This document shows, in pieces, positions 1 to 12,000 of a stretch of DNA of 64,000 nucleotides (the stretch's first letter is position 1; each line of letters starts with the position of its first letter). Position numbers and translations under genes: made by a program. The stretch spans positions 16,364,721-16,428,720 of the forward strand of contig NW_025062479.1 in NCBI RefSeq assembly GCF_000002995.4, read 5' to 3'. This DNA is from Brugia malayi (taxonomy: Eukaryota > Nematoda > Chromadorea > Rhabditida > Onchocercidae). The notes under the pieces were generated by a model. It was not told where the DNA came from, made no database searches, and saw only the letters and a list, made by a program, of their open reading frames with translations.

Positions 1-202
1 GACAGGATTATTTTAGGATAATGAATTCGTCGAATGCTGACCGATAAGCAACGTTAAATATGGTTGGACTTCATTAACAGTACTCAAGTCATGATATCAT
101 CCAAATCATCAAACTATTCTGTGTTTTACTAATCCATACGTTAGACTTATCAGTAAAAAGACACAGATTTAAAAAAAAAAATCTCAATAACAAAAAGCTC
201 AC
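1..202. other. Left-edge non-coding stretch
   Basis: This stretch lies downstream (on the minus strand) of the splice donor that ends the ankyrin exon at 203. No ankyrin-like reading frame is visible here on the minus strand, so it is most simply an intron of the ankyrin gene that continues past the window edge. Confidence 0.5.
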
Positions 203-1936
203 ATCCCAGCAACTCGGCTACGGCCATTCAATACAGCATAATGTAGTGGAGTGTAACCAGCGGAACATTGGTTATTAATGGGTAATGATGTATTTTCTAA
301 GATAAACGTCACAGAATCCATATCACCAGACATTGCCGCATAATGTAGGATCGTCCTCATTTGCTGATCATGCAAGCTCATATCAGTTCCACTATTAAAA
401 AGTAGTTTTAGAACATCACTATGTCCATTTAGAGCAGCCCAATGCGCTGCAGTCATACCTCGCTTATTTCTGAAATATTACATTATCTTATTACTTTCAA
501 TCATCATACTGATATGAAAAAAATGAATTGATTACGGTAGTTCTAAAATTCATAATAACACAGGTACTTTCACAGAACGCATGTGCACATATGCAATTGT
601 ATACAACATGGGCATATTCTCGAATCTATTTCGGACGATCAAAAACATCACAGTAAAACAAGAAATCAAATACTAAACATATCTTTTCTGTTTAGTATTG
701 CTTTCTTTCTACTTGACTTACTAGCACCAAATCTTACATACTAATTAATTCCTTGGGAAATTGTGTATGCTAGAATGAACCAAAATTCTAAAAGAGAATA
801 CTGACTTAGTACTTGGGTTAGTATTTCTCTTCAATAAAAACTCGACAAAAGCAGAATTTCCATAAGACGCTGCGTAATGAAGTGGTGGACAACCACCCCA
901 ATCTGGACGATCTGAAATCTTTCACAGAAAAAAAGAAAGATTAACCAGATTCGTGAAAACTGGTGATAAAATCATTAACTCTTTTTGATAAGAATTAATG
1001 CATGCTCGTTTTGAAACAAAGCAATACAAAGTAATAAACAATTTTACAACTTTTAGCATTAACGATTACCAAAAGAACCATAGAAAATATTTTATCTTAT
1101 AAGAATTACAGTTTGCTTCTAGAAGTTCAGGCTAAATAATTAAAAAGAGGAGTCAGTTTTATCAATTAATTCTCCAGCGACAAACACAGTGATATTTCAG
1201 AACATAAAAATCCACATCTTAAAGGAAATAAACCACAGCTGTTACTATTACTACTTACCAATAATCGAATCACAATTATCAAGGATCACTTCAGCACAAC
1301 TCAATGCATTTACTTGTGCACATATATGCAACGATGTCATGAACTGTCTGGTTGCACTGTTTGGCTTTGCACCACGGTTGATCAATATTTTCACTGTATT
1401 TGGGTGATTATGAAAACAAGCCCTGAAAATTTATAAAACTATCTGATGGAATCCCAAGAGTCTAGGACAAAATTTAGATTATAACATACATGAATTTCAT
1501 AAAATTAGTTCCGCTGAATAATAAATTTAGGAAAAGGAATATTTTATATGCTTGGTTTAAGTATCATCTTAATCATTTAAAGGGATTTTCAAATTTTTTC
1601 TAGCAACATTTTTGAAAAGTTTGCTTATTTCAAACGTTTTACAGTAAATACATGTATGATAGTGAGTAAACTAAAATGCACCAGATTACTCTCTTGTAAA
1701 ACAGTACGAAAACTCTCTTCAAACCTCTGAAGTGGTGTAAACCACTCCCGATCACGTGCATCGACTCTTGCACGTGCATCAATGAGCGCGTTCACGATTG
1801 GATGATATCCATAAAAGCTTGCTAAATGTAACGGTGAAGTTCCATTCTCATCCACTTCATTAACATCAATGCCCTTCTCTATGCACCCTTGCAATAACCT
1901 TAGATCATTTAGCAGCACAGCTTTCAGCAATTCAGC
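203..1936 (-). CDS. Ankyrin-repeat protein, partial (C-terminal part off window)
   Basis: Four exons on the minus strand join in phase: 1936-1725, 1422-1259, 911-806 and 469-203 (the last ends in a GTGAGC donor, so the gene continues off the left edge). They encode about 249 residues of consecutive ankyrin repeats, with signatures such as GTSPLHLASFYG, CPPLHYAASYGN, MTAAHWAALNGH, TILHYAAMSGD and YTPLHYAVLNGR. At least six repeats are visible. The 1936 exon begins in phase 0 after a TTTTAG acceptor. A short start exon with ATG at 2113 and a phase-0 donor at 2099 or 2084 is possible but unproven. Such repeats are protein-binding scaffolds. The spacing resembles the ANKRD28/44/52 group (regulatory subunits of protein phosphatase 6), but that assignment is inference from memory. 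The splice joining TPLQR to ACFHNH restores a normal repeat, which supports the exon model. Confidence 0.85.
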
Positions 1937-3269
1937 CTAAAACACACAAAGCAGATTATTAGTTCCGTATAAGTTCAGCTTACCAGTAATTCTCCTTTTC
2001 TCAAAAGCATTTCTTGATTTACTTGTTACGTGAATATCGTCACTCTGAAATAAATTGCTCCACGTGGCTTTTCGAGGCATCACCTTAAAGTTATTTACCA
2101 TTTGTTTTTCCATTTAAAAAAATAGTAGTAAAAAATTTCCATTACAAACTATCAGAAGTTGCTTACTAAGGTACTGGTATCATATTTTAGCCTAACAACA
2201 CCCTGGTGAAATGTAAGAATCAAAACCAGCTATACAAGAACAGGTATATTATTATCAAGCATACTGTGCTTACATTCATTTTCGCTGAATTTAATTAACA
2301 TATTACAAATTGCACTGATACTTCCTGCAAAATGTTCGAACAACCCGCAAACCTAAAATAAGGAAGTGGACATTAATAAAATTTATCAAAAGAAAAGAAA
2401 ACAAACCGTTGTGTTATTCGATACCGAATAAAACAGAAAAAAACAGTGGGTGAAAAATTTGATACGAAACGATAAACAGAAAAAAACCAGTTGCTGAGCG
2501 AAAATCAAAACTAAGATAATACAAAAAAAACATTTGCTCACTGTGTAACCAAAATTTCGCAATGGAATTTTGGCTGATAAAGGTTCAAATTTCAAATTCA
2601 AACTGAATTCAAATTTAAAGATTCTCGTCACTTATCTTTCCACTGGTACACTTTTACGAAATTTAGCTGCTTCATTTTTTTTTTACTACTATTTCTTTTT
2701 TCAATTAACAATGACGAAGATAAACTCCACGAGGATTACAAGTCCCTGCAGATTATATGCTACATAATATGATGGAAGAATAGAATTATCGCATGGATAA
2801 TCAACAAGAAGCCAAACAGGGAAATTGAGAAATAGGTTCAAATGCTTTATTCGCAAAGTATGCAATAAAAATGAAAGTTAAGGTGGATATTAACATTAAA
2901 ATGGAGATTGAAGTGAGGTCTTAAAAATACTAACCCCTGATGGGTCAATAAAAAATGTGGATTTAAAGCAAAAGAAAACAGGTAGAAATGAAATTTAAAA
3001 CAGCATAATAAACGAGGATGCATCATAGTCTACGAAATGAGTTATACATTCAATACAGAAAGTGGGATTCGTTTTAAAAGATAATGAAATTTTTAATTAA
3101 ATCAGGGATTAGTTCTTAATAAACGATAGAAAGAAACTCCTGAGAAAAAGATCTCATTTTACGACCTTTTCACCCTATCTTCATTATTCTTACAAAAGAA
3201 AATCGATTAAAAATAGTTTTTGCTGAACTGAACATATTTTTTGAGCGTCTTCTCTTATGCTAAATGCCA

Positions 3270-3294
3270 ATATATATATATATATATATATATA
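3270..3294. repeat. (AT)n microsatellite
   Basis: An uninterrupted alternating AT run of about 25 bases, ending just before GCGAAAGC. Confidence 0.9.
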
Positions 3295-4299
3295 GCGAAA
3301 GCTATCGAAAAGTATAATTATATTCTAGCGATGCATTTTATTAAGTTAATTTTATTTAACTTCATTGAAATAAGTAGTTGACATAATCAAAATGTTACAT
3401 ATTCAAATAATTACATTTGGATTTCCGGATCTCATCTTTCAAGTTAAGATTTGATAAAGTTAATCCGAAAATTCTTGCTCGGTAATGAACTATGATCTAA
3501 ATTGAAACGTTAGTCAAAAAAAAAATTTGAAGTCATACTATAATTAGTGCTAATTAATGTTTTCAAAAGTATTGCAAAATAACGACTAATTGTCAGATAT
3601 AACGTAAATATTCGGACTATGCATTAAAACATCAGGCGAATTGTGCGAACATTTTGGTTTATCACAGCAACAAATGATAAGAACATGTTGCTTTTATAAT
3701 CATAACAATAGTACTGTAACCGAGATTTTCATTCATAAATTCCATTTTATTCCATTCCTTATCCAGATTTTCTCAAAAAAATGATTTCAAAATTTTTGAG
3801 AATTCGAGAGCTCCTTCCTCCTAAATTATCTACCCGATATATAAATGATAATGCTATAATTTTAACACAGTCTTTATTACTTCATGCCTCATTTCTCTCT
3901 TTCCCTTCTTTCCATATTTAATCAGAACACATATCACCCAACCTATTTTAAGAAATAAATTACCTGTGAACCTCAATGTCTTTAAATCTGATTTTAATCA
4001 AATAAAGCATCCCATATGAAATAAAAATTTATTACAATTTACTGATTGCATGACAACCAAGAATGTACGAAATACTTGATAAAATGATTTGATAACGATT
4101 GGTAATCATTGGTAACTTATTGCTATGATTTTAATAATCTTACTAATAACCACTGACAATTTACTGTTATGATTAATAAACAGTATTGAACAACAAATGA
4201 ACAAATAATGAATACAAATGATAATTAGTAATAATTATTATCATACCAGTGACAAATTAACTAACAATAGTGATAGCAAATGAAACAACTCACCTACCA

Positions 4300-4740
4300 A
4301 TATATCTCTTCCCAACATTACTGAGCAGCACAAACAACCAACAAATGTTTACTCTCTTTTCATTTAAATCTCAATCTTTGCTGTTATTATGGTCGAGATC
4401 ATTCTCTGCTCTTCTTATCATACTCTTTTTTGCTTCGTTGTAGCATGATACTTCACAATTACTTCCCACCAATCTTTGTCGTCTCTTTATTACTAACCCA
4501 CCTCATCGCTACCAATGCCTACTAGTCTTCTAGATACTTAACTGCCCGCCATTGCCCGAACTCTTCGCAACTACCCCATCTCTCGCCCACTACACCGATC
4601 AACTGCTTTCTATCTTTATAATGTCATGTTGATAGAATTTCTCCTGCTTGTGCAACGATGATGACGTTGACCACAACAATCAAGCCACTCAGTGAAAATA
4701 AAGCAGTCATACAATTCGTTTCCGCTGCACAAATTTTTGG
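4300..4740 (-). promoter_or_regulatory. Candidate promoter region of the ankyrin gene
   Basis: This block is markedly richer in C and T (plus strand) than its surroundings, with runs such as CTACCCCATCTCTCGCCC. Similar pyrimidine-rich composition occurs at 41060-41290, upstream of cul-4. It lies about 2.2-2.6 kb upstream of the first recognisable exon of the minus-strand ankyrin gene. No defined motif was identified, so the promoter reading is inference from composition and position. Confidence 0.25.
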
Positions 4741-4854
4741 CCCAAAAAAGCATTTGAGTTTGAAATAGTTGCAAAGAAAAAACCGGACTTCCAGAAATCT
4801 AAAGTTAAATTTGATCCAGAATCACCCGGTCTCAATAATTACAAAGCTACATCT

Positions 4855-4910
4855 AAATTTTTTACATTTCCGATAAATTTACATTTCCGATATAAATTTA
4901 CATTTCCGAT
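4855..4910. repeat. Short tandem repeat, 3 units of 17-20 bp
   Basis: Three consecutive copies share the core AAATTTACATTTCCGAT: 4855-4874 (with three extra Ts), 4875-4893 and 4894-4910. Confidence 0.85.
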
Positions 4911-6560
4911 AAACTATATTTAAGTTAATCTATTAAATTTTACTTGTAGACTAAATCAATTTTCATTTGACTTAATAGTCAGTAAACTGGTTCTTACCTA
5001 TAAAAATAATGCTAGCATTATGTTTATAGCTTATATGAAGTTCCGGGAAGTGTATTTGTGGATTTCTTTTGTAGCCACTTCTTATGTCTCTTGCTAGAGA
5101 CTATCAAAGTATCTGTAAAGGAATAATTAAGTCATATGAAGGGAAACAAAATGATGCAATAATTGATTCAACAGTATAGTGTGTGAAAGGACGTAGAAGT
5201 GCGCATGGAGAAATTTCAATTTTTAAGAAATCTCTTCCAGAAAGTTTATCTCTAATAACGTTCTCAGACTAATAAGATTTGAAATTCAAGCAGGATTTCA
5301 ATTATTTTTGACTTGAATTATACGAAATCAATAATGAACCCTATTTGAAAGCCTATGATACATTATTGCATTCTGAGAATCGATTGGAAACGAAATAGCA
5401 CGATGTTCAAGAATAGAATTATGAAGATGGACCAATATAAGGGAGAGGTTTTTTCCTGAAAAAAAATTTGAAAAAAAAAATTCGATCAGTTAAACCAATC
5501 ATTATGATTATTGAAATATTCCTTCTACCATAATTTAGAACTAAATATGGCTTAACAAAAGGTACTATTAAATTGAGCTTTACTGCAAGAAATTTTCTCA
5601 TATTTCAACTAATACTTTTATACATCATTACTATGATGCAATCAATATTATTCAAAAATAATCATGCGTCAAGCACACCCTTAACGCAAAATCAATCTTT
5701 CTAAGATTAATTAAAGCCTGAGAAAGTCCCAGATCTATAAAATATATAAATAATATAGGAAAACAAACAAAGGGGAAAAAATGGAAATAATATGGCTTGC
5801 TAAAGACAATTGCTTCTTGATGTAACATCAAACAGTTTGTCAACCCAAGTTCCGTTCATTAATCAGAGATTAGTTTCGCTGAAAGAAAAAGATCAATTCC
5901 TTAAAATTACACTTACAACAATTGATAACGACAGCGATCGAATATCAATGGATGAGCTAAATGAAATGAATTGACGACCGGAAGTTTGATTTTCACTGAT
6001 ACGCAGTGGATTGTAGCAAATGAAGGTAATGTTTTCCACGGGAAATATATCCTATTATCCAGAGTGAAATAAAAATAGTAATTTAACGGAAGATTACAAT
6101 AAAATAATCAGAAACTAAGTATTAACAAAATTGAATACAATTTAATAGATGGATAGTGCTTAGTAACCAAATAGCAAATGAATATTTTAAATTAATATTT
6201 GAAAATATTTCCACTTTCATCAAAGAACGAATTCAATAGCTTTGTCATGCGTCAACCAAAAAAATTTCATAAAAGCCACAAGCATGATAGCAGAAATTTC
6301 ATAGTCATGATATTATGAGAATGATTTTTAAATACGATATCTCGTAATCATGATACCTTGAGATTATTTTGATTATGACTTACACAATCATGAAATATGA
6401 GAATGATCTTTAATTATGATATTTTAGAGTTAGAACAAACTGGCATTGTTTTTAGTTAGGAAGAGATATTGCACAAAAGCGAAAATTTCGACAGCTTCAT
6501 AAATATAACTATTAGAAGATGAAAACCATAATTTTTAGATAAGAAAACACCTTGAAAATT

Positions 6561-6895
6561 GAATTTTGGCTAATCTGAATAAAAGAGGAAACAATAATAC
6601 AAAATATAATATAAATTTTAATTCACTATATACAATTTTAAACAAAATGGAAGATCAAAATTTCTAAGTGTGATTGACGGCACAAAAATAGGTGATGATT
6701 TCCTAATAACTATAACAAAACAATCTAAAATGAATAATACTAAATCGATTTCTCGGTTATTCTTGAGAGACTCAATATAAAAAAAAAAATTGATTTGAAA
6801 TTCCCACTTGATGATCAAATAAATTTGATTTTTGGCTAATATGAATTAGCATGGGAGACAATAATATAAAATTTAATTCATTATAAGCAATTTTC
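6561..6895. repeat. Diverged direct repeat pair, about 70-80 bp each
   Basis: The segments 6561-6640 and 6827-6895 align along their length. Both carry TTTTGGCTAATNTGAAT, then GACAATAATA/AACAATAATA, then TTTAATTCA and CAATTTT. They are in direct orientation about 265 bp apart. No coding capacity or terminal repeats were seen. Confidence 0.7.
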
Positions 6896-7976
6896 AAAAA
6901 AAAAAATAATATTTCAGATACGTGATAGTTGTTTATACCAATCAAGTCATTATTTCATTCAAATTTATTGAAAACTAAAATAAAAAATGAAGAGAAATTT
7001 TCAAAAATCTACGGAGTATGAAAGAAATTTTTGCAACGTAGTTTATTCTAAGTGCTGTGAATTTCTTAAATTTACATTTTTATAAAAGTCCTTAGTTTCT
7101 AATTTCCGAGGAAATTTACTGTTCTCAGCTTGTCCCTTCTAAAATGGCATTTTTTTTCACCACAAATTTGAAACAAATTAATTTATATACAAACTTCATC
7201 ATATATTGGCAAGTGATGTAAGTCGGATTTAACGTTAAACATCGGATGAAAACAAAAACGCTGCAGCTGGACAAAATGTGAGACTTGAAAATTGTAAATC
7301 GATGAAATTAGTTTCCCTTCCTTCTTTTTTTCTTTTCTTTTCCATTCTTCTTTCTCTTTCTGTCTCGCACCGATAACCAATTAAAATTATCTTACAGTAA
7401 AAAAAAAGGAAGAAAAGAAAAATTCGAAAAATTATTCTTTACCTATCAATCATCTTTCATTGAAATATTGGATGGAATGCATAAAAGTGCTAATTGTGAT
7501 ATCTTTATGCCTTCATAAATTATAAATTTCCAGCAATCATGATATCAAATTTCAGATGCAAGTGTCACACATTAATTAAATGATCAAATTTATGAAAATA
7601 TTCGCTTTTGGTTACAAAAGCTTTTGATATTTCAAATATTATTCAAAACATTATGTAAAAATAATTCATTCACCATTTCCTGATAAGTTTTTCCATATAA
7701 TATGAAAAAAGTTGAAAATTTATGAATGTTTTTATCAAATTAAAAAATTCCATTTTAATAAATATTGTAATCTCATATATCAAATGAATGGGTTATTCGA
7801 GTGGATGAAATAACCAAGTCGGCAAGTATTTGAAAAAGTGAAATTTACAAAGATATTTGCACCCTAGATAATTGTTTTCTGGAAAAAATTAGTTCATTTT
7901 ATAATGGAATCGCGGCAACTTGAGAAGTAGCTTACAGCTATGAGAACTCTTTCCTATTCCCAGCCATGATATATCA

Positions 7977-8240
7977 TCAAGGTAGAATCTTTAGATAAAT
8001 ATCCATAAATTTAATCAAATCTGAATTGATCAATTGCTGCAGAGTGACATTTAAAGTGAGATTCTCCCCCAAGATCTCCTGGAAGTTTAACAGTCTTTGC
8101 AAAGGATTACTTCTGAGATAAAAACAAAAAACATTAGAGACCAACCAATACTTTGAAATCCTCACTAAAAAATGGATGTCACGCTGCAATAGCTGCTGAA
8201 AAACTTGAAGTACTTGTTCGATGTTGGTTGTTTCTCATTG
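7977..8240 (-). other. Unassigned coding-like ORF (minus strand)
   Basis: A minus-strand frame stays open from about 8238 down to a stop at 7977. It has no ATG in a convincing start context. The translation is amphipathic and unlike the low-complexity frames around it (for example EQVLQVFQQLLQRD and NFQEILGENLTLNVTLQQL). A TTTTTATCTCAG acceptor-like site lies inside it near 8118. It could be a terminal exon, a decayed exon or chance. I do not recognise it. Confidence 0.25.
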
Positions 8241-8395
8241 GACATGGAAATTGTTATCATCCGAGATTTCTCGGCAAATTTACGGTTTTTCCTGTGGGTT
8301 CTTGGTTAAAGTCTACTTGTAGTTCATTATTAAATAGTGAGGAATTTAAAGTCTTATTGAAAATGATCGTTTATATGGATCAAGCATCAAAGTAG
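8138..8395 (+). other. Unassigned coding-like ORF (plus strand)
   Basis: A plus-strand frame runs about 85 codons from after a stop at 8135 to TAG at 8393-8395. The translation has ordinary amino-acid composition (for example RCWLFLIGHGNCYHPRFLG). It has no ATG near its beginning and no good acceptor. It partly overlaps the opposite-strand frame ending at 7977 and lies about 690 bp upstream of the cul-3 start. It may be a fossil exon or chance. No family was recognised. Confidence 0.25.
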
Positions 8396-9063
8396 TCTCA
8401 TGTAAATGTGAAACAAATTGTGATTTTAATTGTCGTGAATTAAAAGTTTCGAATTCTATTAAAAAAAAATTGTTGTCATACGAAAAGACTTGAAATTCTA
8501 TTGTCTTCATTTTTAAAAAAGAAAGTTTTGCACTTTATTACTTTCCTGTATTGTTGCTAGTGTATACATATTATCTTTTAGCGTGGTTCACGTGAAATTT
8601 TGGTTCACATCAAAGCTTACATCGCACTCACATATTGTTTCGCTTATTTCCCATAAAATGAAGTGAAGTCCTTTTTGTTTGGTACTTGGAACTTGGGATA
8701 ATATGATTTGGAGATTTTTTAAGTGGGATAGTACGGTTTTGCTACATTTCATAGACATAAATTAAGATTCCGGCACCAACAACTGTTGCAGTATGTTTAA
8801 CAAATGGTTAATTTGGTGTTTTCATTCTTTAAAATTAAAGATGGAATGTATATAGTAGTACCGCTAGATTAACTTCAGTAATATTACCATATTCTCTTTT
8901 TGCCTGTATTTTTCTTCTTGATTAGATGTGAGAAAGAGATATCAATTATTATATGAGTTTTATGTAGCTGTCGCTAAAGAAAAAATCAGATTGTTGAGAA
9001 ATTTTGTTTTAATTCGTATTTACTCCCTTTCCAGTCATCAGTGTTATTTAAATTATTGAAGCA
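8396..9063 (+). promoter_or_regulatory. Upstream region of cul-3
   Basis: This non-coding stretch directly precedes the trans-splice-like acceptor of cul-3 and presumably carries its promoter. No specific element could be identified. Confidence 0.3.
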
Positions 9064-9070
9064 TTTTTAG
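9064..9070 (+). promoter_or_regulatory. Probable spliced-leader acceptor of cul-3
   Basis: TTTTTAG ends 10 nt before the cul-3 ATG. The nematode trans-splice acceptor consensus is TTTTCAG-like, so this would give a 10-nt 5' leader. Inference from sequence only. Confidence 0.45.
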
Positions 9071-9080
9071 TGTTTCACGG

Positions 9081-12000
9081 ATGAATCGATCGACACCATC
9101 AAGGAGCACTCCAAATGGTGGCGGTAGTGGCAGTGGTGGTCCATCGGGCAACAAAATGCGAATTCGAGCTTTTCCGGTACTGTGGAAGATTATTTTTTCT
9201 ACAGTTCCGTAGATTTTATTGAGAATTTCCGTATTTGGAAGATGTAGATAAAACTAGGCATATTTGTTCAATGAAAGAATTTACACTGAGTTATTCATCG
9301 GTTTACCCAAATGTTTGTTTTTTTTTTTCTAAATAAGCTAAAAAGGATTAATGCCGTATTTATGCTCTGTTCTACATTGGACTATCTTACTCCTTAGCTT
9401 CTATGGTTTTTACCGAAAATTTCTTTATATTGGAAAAATGTGCATAATCCAGTAAACAAAGTATTCAACATTATGTCAAAAAAAAAGATAGAGAACCAAA
9501 AAACATTTATTTAATTCAGTGTATTTATTGACTTTATTTTTATGTTGGTATTATAGTTTTTTCGTGCGGTTGTTCAAGGAATTTGACTCATAAAACTTGG
9601 CTTATTCAAAATGCATTCACAGTTTAATTCTATTAGGAAACTTCTTGACGAATTAATCACCCATGATGACCGTGTTACATTATGTCACAGACAGCAGCTA
9701 ACGGTGCTTAAACTACTATGAGCTCACAAATTCAGATCAGAGATAGAATGTTGCTTTCTTCCATATCATTAGCTGAAGTGTTATTTAAGTGAATTTCCAG
9801 TATTAGATGAGATGAAAGATGAAGAATAGCTATGTCATAGTTTTACAGTTACTTAATGAATTTCTCAAGAAATCTAATTTTTACTTTATATATACATGGT
9901 ATTTACATTAGTTATCTACATGTGTTCTCAATATTTGATGGATTTTATCCGATGTGTTATGTTTATCTTATAGGCTTCTTAAACTGTTACTTTCAGCTTA
10001 TCTCTGGAAAATTAAAACTAGAAAGGTGGAAGGATTCACTTTTGTTGGATAGGAAGAAATGAAAGAATAGAATTAGAATTGAACTGGGATTGTTTTGCTG
10101 AGCATTTGGTCATTGTTTCAAAAATTAGATTGAAGAACTTGGATACTATTTCCTGCTAGCCATGATCTTTGCAGACAACAATGGATGAAAAATATGTACA
10201 ACAGACATGGGATTTGTTAAAACGCGCTATTCAAGAAATTCAACGGAAAAATAATTCTGGTCTCAGTTTTGAGGAACTTTACCGTAATGCCTACACGATG
10301 GTACTGCATAAGCATGGTGACAAACTTTATTCTGGTTTAAAACAAGTCGTTATTGAACATCTGCAAACAACGGTTTGACTTCTTGATCTGTTATGAAATT
10401 TTGAATTACTTAAATTGAATTGAAAACACTGGTAAGATTTCATTCGTAATTCCATAAATAAAATTTCAGTTCTATTTACGCTATAGATTTGTTAAATTGT
10501 GTTTGCTAATTTACGGAATACCTTTCCAGATTGTTCAGTTTTGTATTAACTTAGATATTTCTGATCTTGTGGAAAGTTTTTTTTTTCCTTCTTTATCATT
10601 GTTTCGTATACTGCCGTTTACCTTTTTTTTTTTTTTTTTTTTTATAGGTTAGAAACGAAGTGCTAGCAGCAATTAATAGTAGTTTTCTGGAAGTGTTGAA
10701 CGTAGCATGGCAAGATCACATTATAGCTATGGTCATGATTAGGGATATTCTCATGTGAGTTGTTTTCAGCATTTGATTAAGATCATTTCATTTTAGCTAA
10801 AAATCCTAAAATATGTTTCGAAGACGTTTGACATATGTGCTTTGTTAAAACTCCAATGTTAAGAAGAAAAGTGTTGCTAAGATAATGGGAGAAGAAGCAG
10901 TTTATTTTGCAATACATGATTTAAATTTAAATTTAAGCTGACCGATTCCAGGTATATGGATCGAGTTTATGTGCAGCAACAAAATGTTGATCCTGTTTAC
11001 AACTTGGGTCTTATTCTGTTTCGGGATGAAATAATTAGATATGGGACACTAGGCGACACTCTGCGTAACATATTGTTGAAAATGATTGCTGCTGAGCGGG
11101 GAGGGGAAATCATTAATAGGTATTTTCTTCTTCTGTGGTCTTGAATTTGATTTACATATGGTCACATATGCATGGGATGCGACAACGTGAAGCCTACACA
11201 AATATTGTTCATATATTTTACATTTTTCCAAACAGTCATTATTTCTAAATTCGTAATGTTGAAATGAGCGAGGTGATTAGAAATCAGTGGAATTAAGTTA
11301 ATCAGTAATACTTTTGCAGAATTGGAGTGAAAAATGCATGCAATATGTTGGTAGCATTGGGCGTCGATTCACGGCGCGTTTATGAAGAAGAATTTGAAGA
11401 ACCATTTTTACGTGTCTCAGCAGAATATTATCGTGCAGAAAGTCAAAATTTTTTGCTCGAAAACTGCGCATCCGTTTATGTTAAAAAAGTGGAAGAATGC
11501 TTAATGGAGGAGTCAAATCGAGCAAAAATGTATTTGGATAAAGGAACAGAACAGAAAATACTTGACGTATGTAGATGACTGGTATTTTTTTAAACTAAAA
11601 GCAGTGTGAACTGTATCATACTGGTATTCAAGGTTATAACTTAGAACAAAGAAAATTTTCTTACGTCGTATTCCTTTTCTCAATTAGAAAATGAGGAAAT
11701 AAAACTCTTACAAGTCAGCCATTTTTTATAAGCAAATAGTTCCTCTTTGAAATGTGAGAAACTTTACTTATTTAAAGGTTTTGGACGAAGAGCTAATTAA
11801 TAAGCATATGATGACAATTGTGGAAATGGACAATAGTGGTGTTGTACATATGCTCAATAATGATCGAATTCATGGTAACAGAGTTATTTTAGTCTTTTTT
11901 TCTTGCCTTATTAAAAGCTCATTTCGGCTGGTTAGATGGTACTGAATTCAGACATGCATCTTTATTTTTTGTTTTTTCATTGCATGTGATATATTGGTTT

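Larger units (their letters stand above)
2114..7976. other. Intergenic region, AT-rich
   Basis: About 5.9 kb with no convincing gene. It holds a dinucleotide AT tract (3270-3294), a pyrimidine-rich, less AT-rich block (about 4300-4740), a three-unit tandem repeat (4855-4910) and a diverged direct repeat (6561-6640 and 6827-6895). Open frames here are short and have low-complexity translations. Confidence 0.6.

Noticed and set aside
2386..2767. Overlapping frames on both strands
   Set aside because: Phe/Leu/Ile-rich low-complexity translations with no splice signals. They mirror each other as expected by chance.
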